From contig NZ_LZIL01000043.1 of assembly GCF_001667075.1 (NCBI RefSeq), positions 82,790 to 146,789 on the forward strand: 64,000 bases of DNA. The letters are read 5' to 3'. A model generated the notes under the pieces. That model searched no databases and was not told the origin of the DNA. It saw only the letters and a list, made by a program, of their open reading frames with translations. The translations under genes were made by a program, and so were the position numbers. Positions 32,421 to 41,291 of the stretch are shown one piece after another (the first letter of the stretch is position 1; every line of letters begins with the position of its first letter). The DNA comes from Mycobacterium sp. 852014-52450_SCH5900713 (lineage in GTDB: Bacteria; Actinomycetota; Actinomycetes; Mycobacteriales; Mycobacteriaceae).

Positions 32421-33341
32421 TTGACCGATCTGAAAAGCCTGGGCTACATCACGATTTCAACGAACGACATCGACCGCTGGCGGCAATTCGCCTTCGGGGT
32501 ACTGGGTTTCGCCGAGGGCTCCCCTAGTTTTAGAGGCCCCGACCCCGAGGCGCTGTACCTGCGGATGGACGAGCGCGCCGCCAGGCTCATCGTGGTGCCC
32601 GGTGAGACCGACCGGGTGCTGACGATCGGCTGGGAGGTGCGTGACCGCCCGGGGCTGCAACGGGTCAAGGCGACCCTGGACGCCGCCGGGACCCCGTTCA
32701 AGCAGCTGTCCACCGACGAGGCCGAGGCCCGCCGCGTGGAAGAGGTCATTACCTTCGAGGACCCCGCCGGCACCACCCTCGAGGTGTTCCATGGTGCGGT
32801 GCTCGACCACAGCCCCGTCGTCACCCCGTTCGGCGCGAAATTCGTCACCGGCGACCAGGGCATGGGCCACGTCGTGGTGCCGGCGATGGACCCGAACGGG
32901 CTGTTCGACTTCTACACCGAGGTGCTCGGTTTCCGCGCCCGCGGCGCGTTCCGTGTGCCGCTGCCGAAAGAGTTTGGGCCCGTGCGGGTTCGCTTCCTGG
33001 GCATCAACGAACGACACCACAGCCTGGCGATCGTGCCGGCCGCACATCAGCGCGACCCGCGCCTGGTGCACATCATGGTGGAGGTCGACAGCCTGGACGC
33101 CGTCGGGCAGGCGCTGGACCGGGTGAACGCCGAGGGCTTCCAGTTGTCCTCCACGCTGGGCCGACACACCAACGACAAGATGATCTCGTTCTACGTGCGT
33201 GCCCCCGGCGACTGGGACATCGAGTTCGGCACCGACGGCATGCGTGTCGACGAAAGATATTACACCGCAGAGGAAATCACCGCCGACAGCTACTGGGGTC
33301 ATCAGTGGATCGGCGAAATGCCCGCGGCCATGCGGTTATGA
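32421..33341 (+). CDS. Extradiol ring-cleavage dioxygenase (BphC/HsaC type)
   Basis: A 306-residue two-domain vicinal-oxygen-chelate dioxygenase that would split a catechol next to its hydroxyls. The Fe(II) ligands of the catalytic C-terminal domain are visible as His in GMGHVVV (about residue 150), His in RLVHIMVEV and Glu in WDIEFG. The His of NERHHSLAI fits the acid-base position. It starts with TTG at 32421 after AGGAGAG. It overlaps the next flavoprotein gene by 4 bases (ATGA). Together with the HsaA-like gene it forms a phenol-to-ring-cleavage step. The matching C-C hydrolase is not adjacent. Confidence 0.88.
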   Translation: MTDLKSLGYITISTNDIDRWRQFAFGVLGFAEGSPSFRGPDPEALYLRMDERAARLIVVPGETDRVLTIGWEVRDRPGLQRVKATLDAAGTPFKQLSTDEAEARRVEEVITFEDPAGTTLEVFHGAVLDHSPVVTPFGAKFVTGDQGMGHVVVPAMDPNGLFDFYTEVLGFRARGAFRVPLPKEFGPVRVRFLGINERHHSLAIVPAAHQRDPRLVHIMVEVDSLDAVGQALDRVNAEGFQLSSTLGRHTNDKMISFYVRAPGDWDIEFGTDGMRVDERYYTAEEITADSYWGHQWIGEMPAAMRL

Positions 33342-34804
33342 CGCCGGATACCGATGTCACGCCGGTCCCGGCCGCGTCGATCACGGCGTGGGATGACGAG
33401 GCCGACGTGGTCATCGCGGGCTACGGGGTGGCCGGTGCCGCCGCGGCGGTAGAGGCGGCGCGCGCCGGCGCCGACGTGCTGGTGTTGGAACGCACCGGGT
33501 CGTGGGGCGGGGCGGCGGCAATGGCCGGCGGGTTCATCTACCTCGGGGGCGGTACGCCCTTGCAAAAGGCCTGCGGTTTCGACGATTCCGTCGACAACAT
33601 GGCCGCGTTCCTCAACGTGGCGATGGGGCCCGGCGCCGATGAGAACCGGATCGCCGACTATTGCGCCGGCAGCGTGGCCCACTACGACTGGCTGGTCGGC
33701 TGCGGCGTGCCGTTCAAGGCCGAGTTCTTCTCCGAGCCCGGCTGGGAACCGATGGGCGACCAGGGCCTGATGTACAGCGGCGGCGAAAACGCCTACCCGT
33801 TCAACACGATCGCCTCCCCCGCCCCGCGCGGACACGTCCCGCAGATGTCCAACAAGAAACAGGGCGAAGCCAGCGCGGGCTACATGCTGATGAAGCCACT
33901 CGTCGAAACCGCCACCGCCGCCGGCGCGCGTGCGATCTACGACGTGCGGGTGCAACGCCTCGTCGTCGAAGCCGACGGCCGGGTGGTCGGGATTCGCGGG
34001 CGCCGGTACGGCAGCGAAATTTCGGTCCGGGCGCGGCGCGGGGTGGTCCTGGCCATGGGCAGCTTCGCCTACAACGACGCGATGGTGGCACGCTATGCCC
34101 CGCGGATCGCCGGCCGCCCGGCCGCCTCGATCGAGCAGCACGACGGCCAGGCGATCCGGATGGCGCAGGCGCTGGGCGCCGATTTGGCGCACATGGACGC
34201 CACCGAGGTCGCCATCTTCATCGACCCCCAGCAACTGGTGCGCGGCATCCTGGTCAACAGCCGCGGCCAGCGCTACGTCGCCGAGGACACCTACCCGGGC
34301 CGCATCGGCCAGCTCACCCTCTACCAGCAGGACAACATCGCTTACCTGATCATCGACGACGACGCCCAACAAGAGGCGATGGCGTCGTGGTCCCCGAAAT
34401 TCATGCTGCGCCCGGCGACCTGGGTGGCCGATAGCGTCGCCGACCTGGAACGCGACATGGGCCTGGCGCCGGGATCCCTGCAGGCGACCGTCGCCGCCTA
34501 CAACGAGGCCGCCGCCCGCGGCGAGGACCCGCTGCTGCACAAGAAGCCGGAGTGGTTGAAGCCCATCGGTTCCCCGATCGGCGCCATCGACTTACGGGAG
34601 AACACCGGCGGTTTCACCCTGGGCGGCCTGGCCACCACGCTCGACGCCGAGGTGCTCCACGTCAGCGGAGAAACCATCCCCGGCCTCTTCGCCGCCGGCC
34701 GCTGCACCGCCGGCCTGGCCGCGTGGGGTTACGCCAGCGGTGTCTCGCTCGGTGACGGCAGCTTCTACGGCCGGCGCGCGGGCCGGTCCGCGACCAAGGG
34801 CTGA
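33338..34804 (+). CDS. FAD-dependent dehydrogenase of the KstD/fumarate-reductase family
   Basis: A 488-residue flavoprotein with an N-terminal FAD motif VIAGYGVAGAAAAVEAA and GSWGGAAAMAGG. The middle carries VVLAMGSFAYND, and the C-terminus carries GLFAAGRCTAGLAAWGYASG, where the second FAD segment lies. This family includes 3-ketosteroid dehydrogenases and related enzymes that introduce C=C bonds. It is shorter than true KstD and lacks the typical YDRYYGDP segment, so a ring dehydrogenation or enoate reduction are both possible. The frame opens at 33305, but ATG 33338 shares ATGA with the dioxygenase stop. Confidence 0.85.
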   Translation: MTPDTDVTPVPAASITAWDDEADVVIAGYGVAGAAAAVEAARAGADVLVLERTGSWGGAAAMAGGFIYLGGGTPLQKACGFDDSVDNMAAFLNVAMGPGADENRIADYCAGSVAHYDWLVGCGVPFKAEFFSEPGWEPMGDQGLMYSGGENAYPFNTIASPAPRGHVPQMSNKKQGEASAGYMLMKPLVETATAAGARAIYDVRVQRLVVEADGRVVGIRGRRYGSEISVRARRGVVLAMGSFAYNDAMVARYAPRIAGRPAASIEQHDGQAIRMAQALGADLAHMDATEVAIFIDPQQLVRGILVNSRGQRYVAEDTYPGRIGQLTLYQQDNIAYLIIDDDAQQEAMASWSPKFMLRPATWVADSVADLERDMGLAPGSLQATVAAYNEAAARGEDPLLHKKPEWLKPIGSPIGAIDLRENTGGFTLGGLATTLDAEVLHVSGETIPGLFAAGRCTAGLAAWGYASGVSLGDGSFYGRRAGRSATKG

Positions 34805-34887
34805 GCCCGGCCGCATCCTTCATCGCCGCAACCACAGAGCCGCCAAGCCCGGGTCCGTTATGCGTGACAACCGCCACACCAGTGTGC

Positions 34888-34915
34888 TAGGAATATATTC
34901 CTAATAGGAATATAT
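34888..34915. promoter_or_regulatory. IclR operator candidate
   Basis: TAGGAATATATTCCTA (34888-34903) is a perfect 16-base palindrome in an AT-rich patch that stands out from the surrounding DNA. TAGGAATATAT repeats directly at 34905-34915, 17 bases on. The element ends 25 bases before the IclR ATG at 34940, so autoregulation is likely. It lies downstream of the ring-cleavage genes, not upstream of them. Confidence 0.72.
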
Positions 34916-34939
34916 CGGTCAGGCACATTTGGAGAATCG

Positions 34940-35758
34940 ATGTCAGGTATCGCTGAACCCGCCACCCCCACGGCCGTCATCGACCGCATATCGCTGGTTC
35001 TCGACGCCTTCGAGGGTCCGGGGCGGCTCACCTTGGCGCAGATCGTCAGGCGTACCGGCCTGCCGCGCTCGTCGGCGCATCGGATGCTCGAACGCCTGGT
35101 GCAGCTGCGCTGGCTGCGCCGCAGCGGCCGCGATTACGAGTTGGGGATGCGCCTCGTCGAACTAGGATCGCTCGCCGTGCATCAGGACCGGCTGGTGCGG
35201 GCGGCCGGCCCGTTGCTGGGTGAATTGCACCGCGCCACGGGCCTTGTCGTGCACCTGGCCGTGCTTGAGGGCCCGGACGTTGTGTACCTGGACAAGATCG
35301 GCGACCAGAGAATTCCCACCCGGGTGGGCGGTCGCCAACCCGCCCACTGCACCGCGGTCGGCAAGGCGATCCTCGCCTATCGCGATGAGGATGCCGACAT
35401 CGATCTGCGGGTTCGGAAGACGAGATACTCGATCTCCAGCGGCGCCCAGTTGGCCGTTGAACTGGCAAAGGTGCGCGCGCATGGCGTCGCCTTCGAGCGC
35501 GAGGAGTCGCTGCTCGGATTCGGTTGCGTCGCGGCGCCGATCGGGGCGCCGGGCGAGGCGGTAGCCGCGGTGTCGGTGTGCGGTCCGATGAACCGCATGA
35601 CGTTCGACCAGCGGTTGACGGCCCCGGTGCGGATGACCGCGATGGGCATCTGGCGCAACGTCGAGGACGGCCCGCAGCGCGTCGCTCCAACCCTGCAGCC
35701 GCTGCGCCCGCTGCGTCCCGCAGGTCCGCCGTCGCGTCCCGCCCTTCAGTACGCGTGA
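34940..35758 (+). CDS. IclR-family transcriptional regulator
   Basis: A 272-residue IclR regulator: N-terminal winged helix (about residues 12-70, with LTLAQIVRRTGLPRSSAHRM) and C-terminal effector domain with DVVYLDKIGDQRIPTRVGG, HCTAVGKAILAY and EESLLGFGCVAAPI. Most IclR proteins bind aromatic or short-acid effectors and control neighbouring catabolic operons. GGAGA precedes the ATG. The palindrome at 34888-34915 is its likely site. The C-terminal 20 residues form a Pro-rich tail. The probable targets are itself, the two small downstream genes and perhaps the ring-cleavage genes. Confidence 0.9.
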   Translation: MSGIAEPATPTAVIDRISLVLDAFEGPGRLTLAQIVRRTGLPRSSAHRMLERLVQLRWLRRSGRDYELGMRLVELGSLAVHQDRLVRAAGPLLGELHRATGLVVHLAVLEGPDVVYLDKIGDQRIPTRVGGRQPAHCTAVGKAILAYRDEDADIDLRVRKTRYSISSGAQLAVELAKVRAHGVAFEREESLLGFGCVAAPIGAPGEAVAAVSVCGPMNRMTFDQRLTAPVRMTAMGIWRNVEDGPQRVAPTLQPLRPLRPAGPPSRPALQYA

Positions 35759-35768
35759 ACGCGTGCAC

Positions 35769-36116
35769 ATGTCGGACGGCCACGTCTTCGTGATCGACCG
35801 GGTGGTTACCCGGCCCGGCTGCGCCCGGCGGTTCGTCGACGCCTACCTCGCCGAGTACGCCCCTGGCGCGCGGGAGCGCGGGATGACGTTGCGCGATGTT
35901 CTGGTCAGCCCGCCGATCTGGTTCGATGACGACACCAACACCGTGACGATCACCTGGACGCTGCCCGACGTGCGGGCGTGGTGGGAGATGACGTGGAAGG
36001 GCAGGCCGGACCCGGCCCTCGGCCAATGGTGGTCGCGGATCGGCGAGTTCGTGCAGGAGCGGTCGCGCTCCTTCGCGGCGAGCGCCGATGATGTCGACGA
36101 TCTCTGCGATGTATAG
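35769..36116 (+). CDS. Small hypothetical protein, possible dimeric alpha/beta barrel
   Basis: A 115-residue protein with MSDGHVFVIDRVVTRPGCA at its start, a middle helix and ITWTLPDVRAWWEMTWKG near the end. The strand-helix order (first strand VFVIDRVV, helix ARRFVDAYLAEY) suggests a ferredoxin-like dimeric barrel as in ABM or Dabb proteins, but no signature is decisive. A GTG at 35763 is an alternative start. It follows the IclR gene by about 10 bases and overlaps the next Dabb gene, so the three are one unit. Possibly an oxygenase or isomerase accessory; function unknown. Confidence 0.7.
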   Translation: MSDGHVFVIDRVVTRPGCARRFVDAYLAEYAPGARERGMTLRDVLVSPPIWFDDDTNTVTITWTLPDVRAWWEMTWKGRPDPALGQWWSRIGEFVQERSRSFAASADDVDDLCDV

Positions 36117-36735
36117 CGTCACAAGGTTGCTCGACATCGTCGAGGACGACCGCGACCGACTGCTCGACGAGATGCGTGCCGCCGCGGCCGACAGCGGCGC
36201 TGTGCGGTGGGTGGTGGCGCCGACGCTGCCGGGCGCGCGCAACGGCGGTGACGTCCTGGTCCACCTGCGGTTCGGCACACCTGCCCAATGGGACTGTGCG
36301 GCACCGATCTTCGATGCCTTGATGTCCGACTCGGCGGTTACCCGCGTCAACGGCGCGAACTACTCGGGTCGGCCCGTCGGATCCGGCGAGCCGAGGGGCA
36401 CGGTGTACCGGACGCTGTTGCTTCGCGTTGCACCCCAGGCCGCGCCGGACACAGTCGCACGTTTCGAGCACGAACTGTCATCGATGGCGCGCTATGTCTC
36501 GTCCATCCGCGCATGGCAACTGAGCCGGGTCTCCGAGGGCGTCGGCACCTCCGCCTGGACCCATGTGTTCGAGCAAGAGTTCTCCGACGTCGACGGACTG
36601 CTGGGACCCTATTTGATGCATCCGATCCACTGGGCCGTCGTGGACCGCTGGTTCGACCCGGAGTGTCCCGACGTCATCATCCACGACCGCGTCTGCCACA
36701 GCTTCTGCGCCTGCCACGACCCGGTTCTCGGCTGA
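36109..36735 (+). CDS. Stress-responsive A/B-barrel (Dabb) domain protein
   Basis: A 208-residue protein with two ferredoxin-like halves. The C-terminal half carries the Dabb-like pattern AWTHVFEQEFSDVDGLLGPYLMHPIHW (read as separate strands and helix), followed by a cysteine-containing tail CHSFCACH. Dabb proteins include small oxygenases and cyclases as well as proteins with no known activity. The frame also starts at ATG 36088, but 36109 overlaps the upstream gene by only 8 bases and is preferred. It ends the IclR-led unit and converges on the SDR gene at 36762. Confidence 0.75.
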   Translation: MYSVTRLLDIVEDDRDRLLDEMRAAAADSGAVRWVVAPTLPGARNGGDVLVHLRFGTPAQWDCAAPIFDALMSDSAVTRVNGANYSGRPVGSGEPRGTVYRTLLLRVAPQAAPDTVARFEHELSSMARYVSSIRAWQLSRVSEGVGTSAWTHVFEQEFSDVDGLLGPYLMHPIHWAVVDRWFDPECPDVIIHDRVCHSFCACHDPVLG

Positions 36736-36761
36736 CGGGCGGGCGTCGTGGACGCGGCGAG

Positions 36762-37649
36762 CTAAAGCCCCGCGTCCCGGATATTAGGGTTGGCCGTCGG
36801 AGGTGGCGGCAGCGGCGGCAGTACCGCGGTTCCATCCAGGCTGTGCACCGGTAGGTGCTGCGACCACGGAAAGTGCAGGCTGAACGCGACGAGCCCGGTG
36901 CGCTCAGCGGCGGGCAGGTGACACATCGCCAGCACAGTCTCGGCGAGGTATTCCACCGGCTCGGTCGGGAAGCCATTCGGAATGAGCTGGGCCGCACCGG
37001 GAGTGCGAACGGCCGTCGACGGGCCTACGCAGTTCACCGCGATGTTGGCATCGAGTAATTCGGCGGCGACGCCCTGGGTGAAGCGATGCAGCGCGGCCTT
37101 GCAGGACGCGTAGATCACGTCGCCCGCGGTCTTGTTGTAGTCGCGATACGGCCGTACCGGTGCGACCCCGGTCACCGAGCCGATGTTGACGATCCAGCCC
37201 GCTCCCTGCTTGCGCATCTGCGCCACAGCCGCTTTCGTCAAGACGAACGGCGTGCGCAGGTAGTGTTCCACCGTGCGGTCGAACGTATCCAGGCTCATGT
37301 CCTGGACCAGGGAGTAGTCCGCGAAACCCGCGTTGTTGACCAGGATGTCGATGCGGCCGGTGCGATCGAGCACCGCGTCGATCAGCCCGTCGCGCTGCGC
37401 GGCATCCTCGAGATCCGCCGCGACGGCGAATGCCTGCCCGCCGGCGGCCTCGATCAACCCGACCGTCTCGCCGACGGTGCCGGGAAGCGTGCTGGCCGCC
37501 CCGCCGCGGACGGACGCCGACGCGGCGTGCGAGCGGGCCGTGACTGCCACGGTGGCGCCTTCCGCAGCCAAGCGCCGGGCGATCGCCCGGCCGATCCCGC
37601 GGCTGCTGCCGGTGACCAAAGCCGTCCTCCCGGAGAGCAACTCGCTCAT
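36762..37649 (-). CDS. Short-chain dehydrogenase/reductase with long C-terminus
   Basis: A 295-residue SDR with TGSSRGIGRAIA near residue 13, an insertion around residues 45-65, NNAG near residue 112, and catalytic Ser in NIGSVTG with Tyr and Lys in YASCK. An additional 15 residues between Ser and Tyr make the active-site loop longer than usual. The tail is Pro-rich. It shares ATGA with the large BVMO gene upstream, so it probably makes the BVMO ketone or handles its product. Arg in VTARSH after strand two points to NADP(H). Confidence 0.87.
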   Translation of the reverse strand: MSELLSGRTALVTGSSRGIGRAIARRLAAEGATVAVTARSHAASASVRGGAASTLPGTVGETVGLIEAAGGQAFAVAADLEDAAQRDGLIDAVLDRTGRIDILVNNAGFADYSLVQDMSLDTFDRTVEHYLRTPFVLTKAAVAQMRKQGAGWIVNIGSVTGVAPVRPYRDYNKTAGDVIYASCKAALHRFTQGVAAELLDANIAVNCVGPSTAVRTPGAAQLIPNGFPTEPVEYLAETVLAMCHLPAAERTGLVAFSLHFPWSQHLPVHSLDGTAVLPPLPPPPTANPNIRDAGL

Positions 37650-39577
37650 CGCAACTCGAAATCGCCCTCGACCGGTGCACGGTGATCACGCCATACGTCG
37701 AGCAGCCTGTATGGGAAGGCCGTCACGATCCGTCCGCCGCCCGAACGGTAGTACGTGTGCGCGGACGGGGTGTGGCACCACACCGTGCCCTGCATGGTCG
37801 CGTCGATGTCGGCGACGTAGTCGTCGTATGCGCGCTGCGTGACTTCGATCGTCGACGCCGCTCGCAGCGCCATGAGCTGCAGGCATTCCATGACGTAGTG
37901 CACCATCACCTCGACGCCGAAATTGTGGCCCGCGCCGTGTCCCGGGCTGTAATTGGGCGCCGACGAGATGAACAAGTTCGGGAACCCGGGGACGGTCCCA
38001 CCGCGGTACGCCCGCGGTCGGTTGCCCCACTCGTCGGCCAGCTTCTTGCCGTCTCGCCCTTGAATGTCCATGGTCGACAGGAAATCCAGATGGTAACCGG
38101 TCGCGTAGACGATGACGTCCAGGTCGATCTGCCGGCCGTCGGACGTCACGATGCCCGCCTCGTTGACTCGGGCCGGCTCGCTCGGTTCGACGTCGACGTG
38201 CTCGCGGGCCAGCGCCGCATAGTATCCGCCGGGATCGCGGATGATCCGCTTGCCGTACGGCGCGAAGTCCGGCGTGACCTTCCGCGCCAGTTCGCTGCCG
38301 GCGCCGAAGACGTCGTCGATGTACTTCAGGCACATCTGCAGCAGCGCGTCGTTGGCCGGCGAAATGGACAGATGGCCACGCGCCCATTCGGCGTCGTACA
38401 AGATCACCGGGTAGTTGTTGTCGGCGGTTCCCCAATAGGATTTGAGCCGAATCCAATTGGCGTAGAACGGTAATCGGGTACCCAGCCATCGCTGATAGTC
38501 GGGCACGTCATCGGTGAGCCGCCGCCGCGGCGCCACCCAGTGCGGCTGGCGCTGGAACACCGTCAGGTGCGACACCTGGTCGACGCACGCGTCGACGATC
38601 TGCACCGCTGTGCACCCCGCACCGATGATGGCGACCCGCTTGCCGGTCAGATCCAGACCAGGGTCCCACCGCGCCGAATGGACTTCGACTCCCGAGAAAG
38701 TCCCCCGTCCATCCAGTTGCGGCCAGCGGGGCCGGTTCAGGTAGCCGGCGGCCGGGATCACCACATTGGCGTAACTGATCTCACGGGCGCCGCCGGGGCC
38801 CAGCGCACGGATCTGCCACTGACGGCGCTCGTCGTCCCAGCGGAGGGCTTCGACTTCGGTACCGAAGCGGGTGCGTTGCCGCAGTTCGTATTTGTCGGCC
38901 ACCGACACGAGATAGGACTGATACTCCGCCCCCATCGGGTAATAACTCGACCAGTCGCCGTTGATGTCGCGCGACAACGAGTAATACGCCGAAGGGGTGT
39001 CCACACCGATTCCGGGATAGGTTGTGGTGTACCAGGTCCCGCCTACCTCGTCGTGACGGTCGAAGATCTGGTAGTCCACGCCGGCGTCGGCCAACTCCAA
39101 TGCGGCGGTCAATCCCGCGATACCGGCGCCGATGATCGCCACCCGGAAGTCGTCGGGGAGCTTCGCGGTGCGTGGCAACACCGGCTGCGGCGGCTGGAAT
39201 CCGCCCTGCTCCAACAGCAGCGGGATGTACTCGGGGTCGATCGTCCCGCCGAGTGCGACCGGCGCGATGCGCGCGAACAGGTCGGGGTCGTCGGCACGGG
39301 CGGCGTGACGAGACCGGGGTATCTGCAGCGCGCTGACCACGGCCTCGACGATGGCCGCCCTCGTCACCGGATCGGTAGCGCCCGCCTGCTCCGGCGGGTC
39401 GGGCACGTGGGTGATCTTCGGCGCGAAGCGGTCGACCACCCCGGCGTCACCGGTGAGTTGCGCCAGCACCGCGACGAGCACGCCGGGGTCGGCCCGGGCC
39501 AGGTTGGCCCGCAGTTCGTCGCGATCATCGCCCACCCGCCCGGTGCGGTCGGCCCTCGCGGTTGCGCCAGTGCTCAT
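37646..39577 (-). CDS. Large Baeyer-Villiger monooxygenase, HAPMO-like
   Basis: A 643-residue BVMO with an extra N-terminal domain of about 130 residues before the FAD motif GAGIAG, as in 4-hydroxyacetophenone monooxygenase. GGTWYTTTYPG, the intact fingerprint FSGVEVHSARWD and the NADPH motif GAGCTAVQ are present. HAPMO-type enzymes oxidise aryl or bulky ketones to esters. It is the first gene of a two-gene minus-strand operon with an SDR and is transcribed divergently from the acyl-CoA ligase at 39680. The N-terminal extension in this subgroup helps dimer formation. Confidence 0.88.
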   Translation of the reverse strand: MSTGATARADRTGRVGDDRDELRANLARADPGVLVAVLAQLTGDAGVVDRFAPKITHVPDPPEQAGATDPVTRAAIVEAVVSALQIPRSRHAARADDPDLFARIAPVALGGTIDPEYIPLLLEQGGFQPPQPVLPRTAKLPDDFRVAIIGAGIAGLTAALELADAGVDYQIFDRHDEVGGTWYTTTYPGIGVDTPSAYYSLSRDINGDWSSYYPMGAEYQSYLVSVADKYELRQRTRFGTEVEALRWDDERRQWQIRALGPGGAREISYANVVIPAAGYLNRPRWPQLDGRGTFSGVEVHSARWDPGLDLTGKRVAIIGAGCTAVQIVDACVDQVSHLTVFQRQPHWVAPRRRLTDDVPDYQRWLGTRLPFYANWIRLKSYWGTADNNYPVILYDAEWARGHLSISPANDALLQMCLKYIDDVFGAGSELARKVTPDFAPYGKRIIRDPGGYYAALAREHVDVEPSEPARVNEAGIVTSDGRQIDLDVIVYATGYHLDFLSTMDIQGRDGKKLADEWGNRPRAYRGGTVPGFPNLFISSAPNYSPGHGAGHNFGVEVMVHYVMECLQLMALRAASTIEVTQRAYDDYVADIDATMQGTVWCHTPSAHTYYRSGGGRIVTAFPYRLLDVWRDHRAPVEGDFELR

Positions 39578-39679
39578 GACGCCGAGTATCGCCGCCGCCC
39601 ACCGCTACCGGGCGGCCCTTGTCTACTCAGCGGGACACCGGCGACAAGCCGTCGAGTATCGGCGCCTACGGTGGCGCGC

Positions 39680-41266
39680 ATGCAGTCGGGCGACCTTGAC
39701 GTCACCATCACGCGCGCGCGCAGCCACGCGCTCGGCGATATCCCCCGCCGGCCGGCGCGCAGGCACCCGGACAAGATCGCGATTGTCGACGGTGACGTCG
39801 TGCTGAGTTTCGCCGAGCTCGAGAACCTGGTGGACCGTGCGGCCGCGGCCTTGGCCGACAACGGTTTCAGAGCCGGCGACCGGCTGGCGCTCTTGTCCCA
39901 CAACTGCTGGCAATACGCCGTACTGGTATTCGCCACCGCGCGGGCGGGGGTTGTCCTCGTCCCGGTCAACTTCATGCTCACCGCCGAGGAGGTCTCCTAC
40001 ATCCTCGGCCATAGTGGCGCACGAGGATTCATCGTCGAAGCGGCCTTGACCCCCACCGCTGACCGGGCCATGCGACTGGGTGGATCGGTGGCTACGAAGG
40101 CGGTGCTGTTGCCGCCCGGGCAGTCCGCCGCGCGTGGCTGGCCCGACTTCGCCGAGTGGCTGAGCACCACCTCGACGGCCCCACGCCCCCACATCGACGA
40201 CGACCAACTGGTGCGCCTGATGTACACCAGCGGCACCGAATCGCGACCCAAGGGCGCCATGCACACCAGCCGAAGCCTGATGTGGAACTACATCAGCACG
40301 ATCCTGGCCGGCGACAAGTCCGCCGACGATGTCGAGATCCATTCCCTGCCGCTCTACCACTGCGCACAGCTCGACAACTTCCTGGCCACCGATGTCTATC
40401 TCGGCGCCACCAGCATCATCCTGCCGCGGCCGGATCCCGAACTCGTCCTGCGCACTATCGAGCGCTACGCCGTCACCAACTATTTCGCCCCACCGACGGT
40501 CTGGATCTCGTTGCTGCGATCACCCGTCTTCGACACCGTCGACCTGTCCAGCCTGCGCAAAGGGTATTACGGCGCCTCGGCGATGCCGGTTGAGATCCTC
40601 AGCGAGATTCGGGAGCGCCTGCCGCGCCTGAGGTTGTGGAACTTCTACGGCCAGACCGAAATGGCGCCGCTGGCCTCCGCGCTCGCCCCCGACGAACAGG
40701 ACGCACACGCAGGTTCGGCGGGGCGTCCGGTCGCCAACGTGGAGACGGCGATCCTGGATGACAACGGCGCCCCGCTTGCCGCGGGCGTCGTCGGTGAAAT
40801 CGCCCACCGCAGCCCGCATTTGATGCTGGGCTACCTGGACGACCCGCAGAAGACAGCCGAGGCCTTCCGGGGCGGCTGGTTCCACTCCGGCGACCTCGGC
40901 TACTACGACGAGAACGGGCTGCTGCATGTCGTGGACCGCAAGAAGGACATGATCAAGACCGGCGGGGAAAACGTCGCAAGCCGGGAAGTCGAAGAAGTCA
41001 TCTACCGCCACAGCGGCGTCGAAGAAGCCGCCGTGTTCGGGCTGGCCCACCCCGTTTGGGTCGAGGCCGTCGTCGCCGCGGTGGTGCTGCGCGACGGCGT
41101 CAACCTCGCCGAGGGCGACATACTCCCGCACTGCCGCGCGCACCTGGCGGGGTTCAAGACGCCCAAGCGAATTTTCTTCGTCGATTCGCTACCGAAGAAC
41201 CCCAGCGGCAAGCTGTTGAAACGGATGCTGCGCGAGCGATTCAGCTCGGGATCAGCTGAGCGGTGA
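39680..41266 (+). CDS. Acyl-CoA synthetase (FadD-type AMP ligase)
   Basis: A 528-residue ANL ligase. The P-loop-type motif YTSGTESRPKGAMHT is near residue 188, LWNFYGQTEMAP near 320, GWFHSGDLGYYDENG near 400, and the catalytic Lys in PKNPSGKLLKRML at the C-terminus. The open frame runs back to 38540, but that part is antisense to the BVMO gene; ATG 39680 starts the conserved region. It opens a seven-gene plus-strand run with two acyl-CoA dehydrogenases, SnoaL, SDR, esterase and an unknown protein. It would activate a carboxylic acid for beta-oxidation-like steps. Specificity unknown. Confidence 0.9.
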   Translation: MQSGDLDVTITRARSHALGDIPRRPARRHPDKIAIVDGDVVLSFAELENLVDRAAAALADNGFRAGDRLALLSHNCWQYAVLVFATARAGVVLVPVNFMLTAEEVSYILGHSGARGFIVEAALTPTADRAMRLGGSVATKAVLLPPGQSAARGWPDFAEWLSTTSTAPRPHIDDDQLVRLMYTSGTESRPKGAMHTSRSLMWNYISTILAGDKSADDVEIHSLPLYHCAQLDNFLATDVYLGATSIILPRPDPELVLRTIERYAVTNYFAPPTVWISLLRSPVFDTVDLSSLRKGYYGASAMPVEILSEIRERLPRLRLWNFYGQTEMAPLASALAPDEQDAHAGSAGRPVANVETAILDDNGAPLAAGVVGEIAHRSPHLMLGYLDDPQKTAEAFRGGWFHSGDLGYYDENGLLHVVDRKKDMIKTGGENVASREVEEVIYRHSGVEEAAVFGLAHPVWVEAVVAAVVLRDGVNLAEGDILPHCRAHLAGFKTPKRIFFVDSLPKNPSGKLLKRMLRERFSSGSAER

Positions 41267-41291
41267 AACGCACAGGGTGGAAGATACGGTG

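Noticed and set aside
38540..39679. 380-codon extension of the acyl-CoA ligase frame
   Set aside because: Entirely antisense to the HAPMO-like BVMO and its start; ligase similarity begins at 39680.
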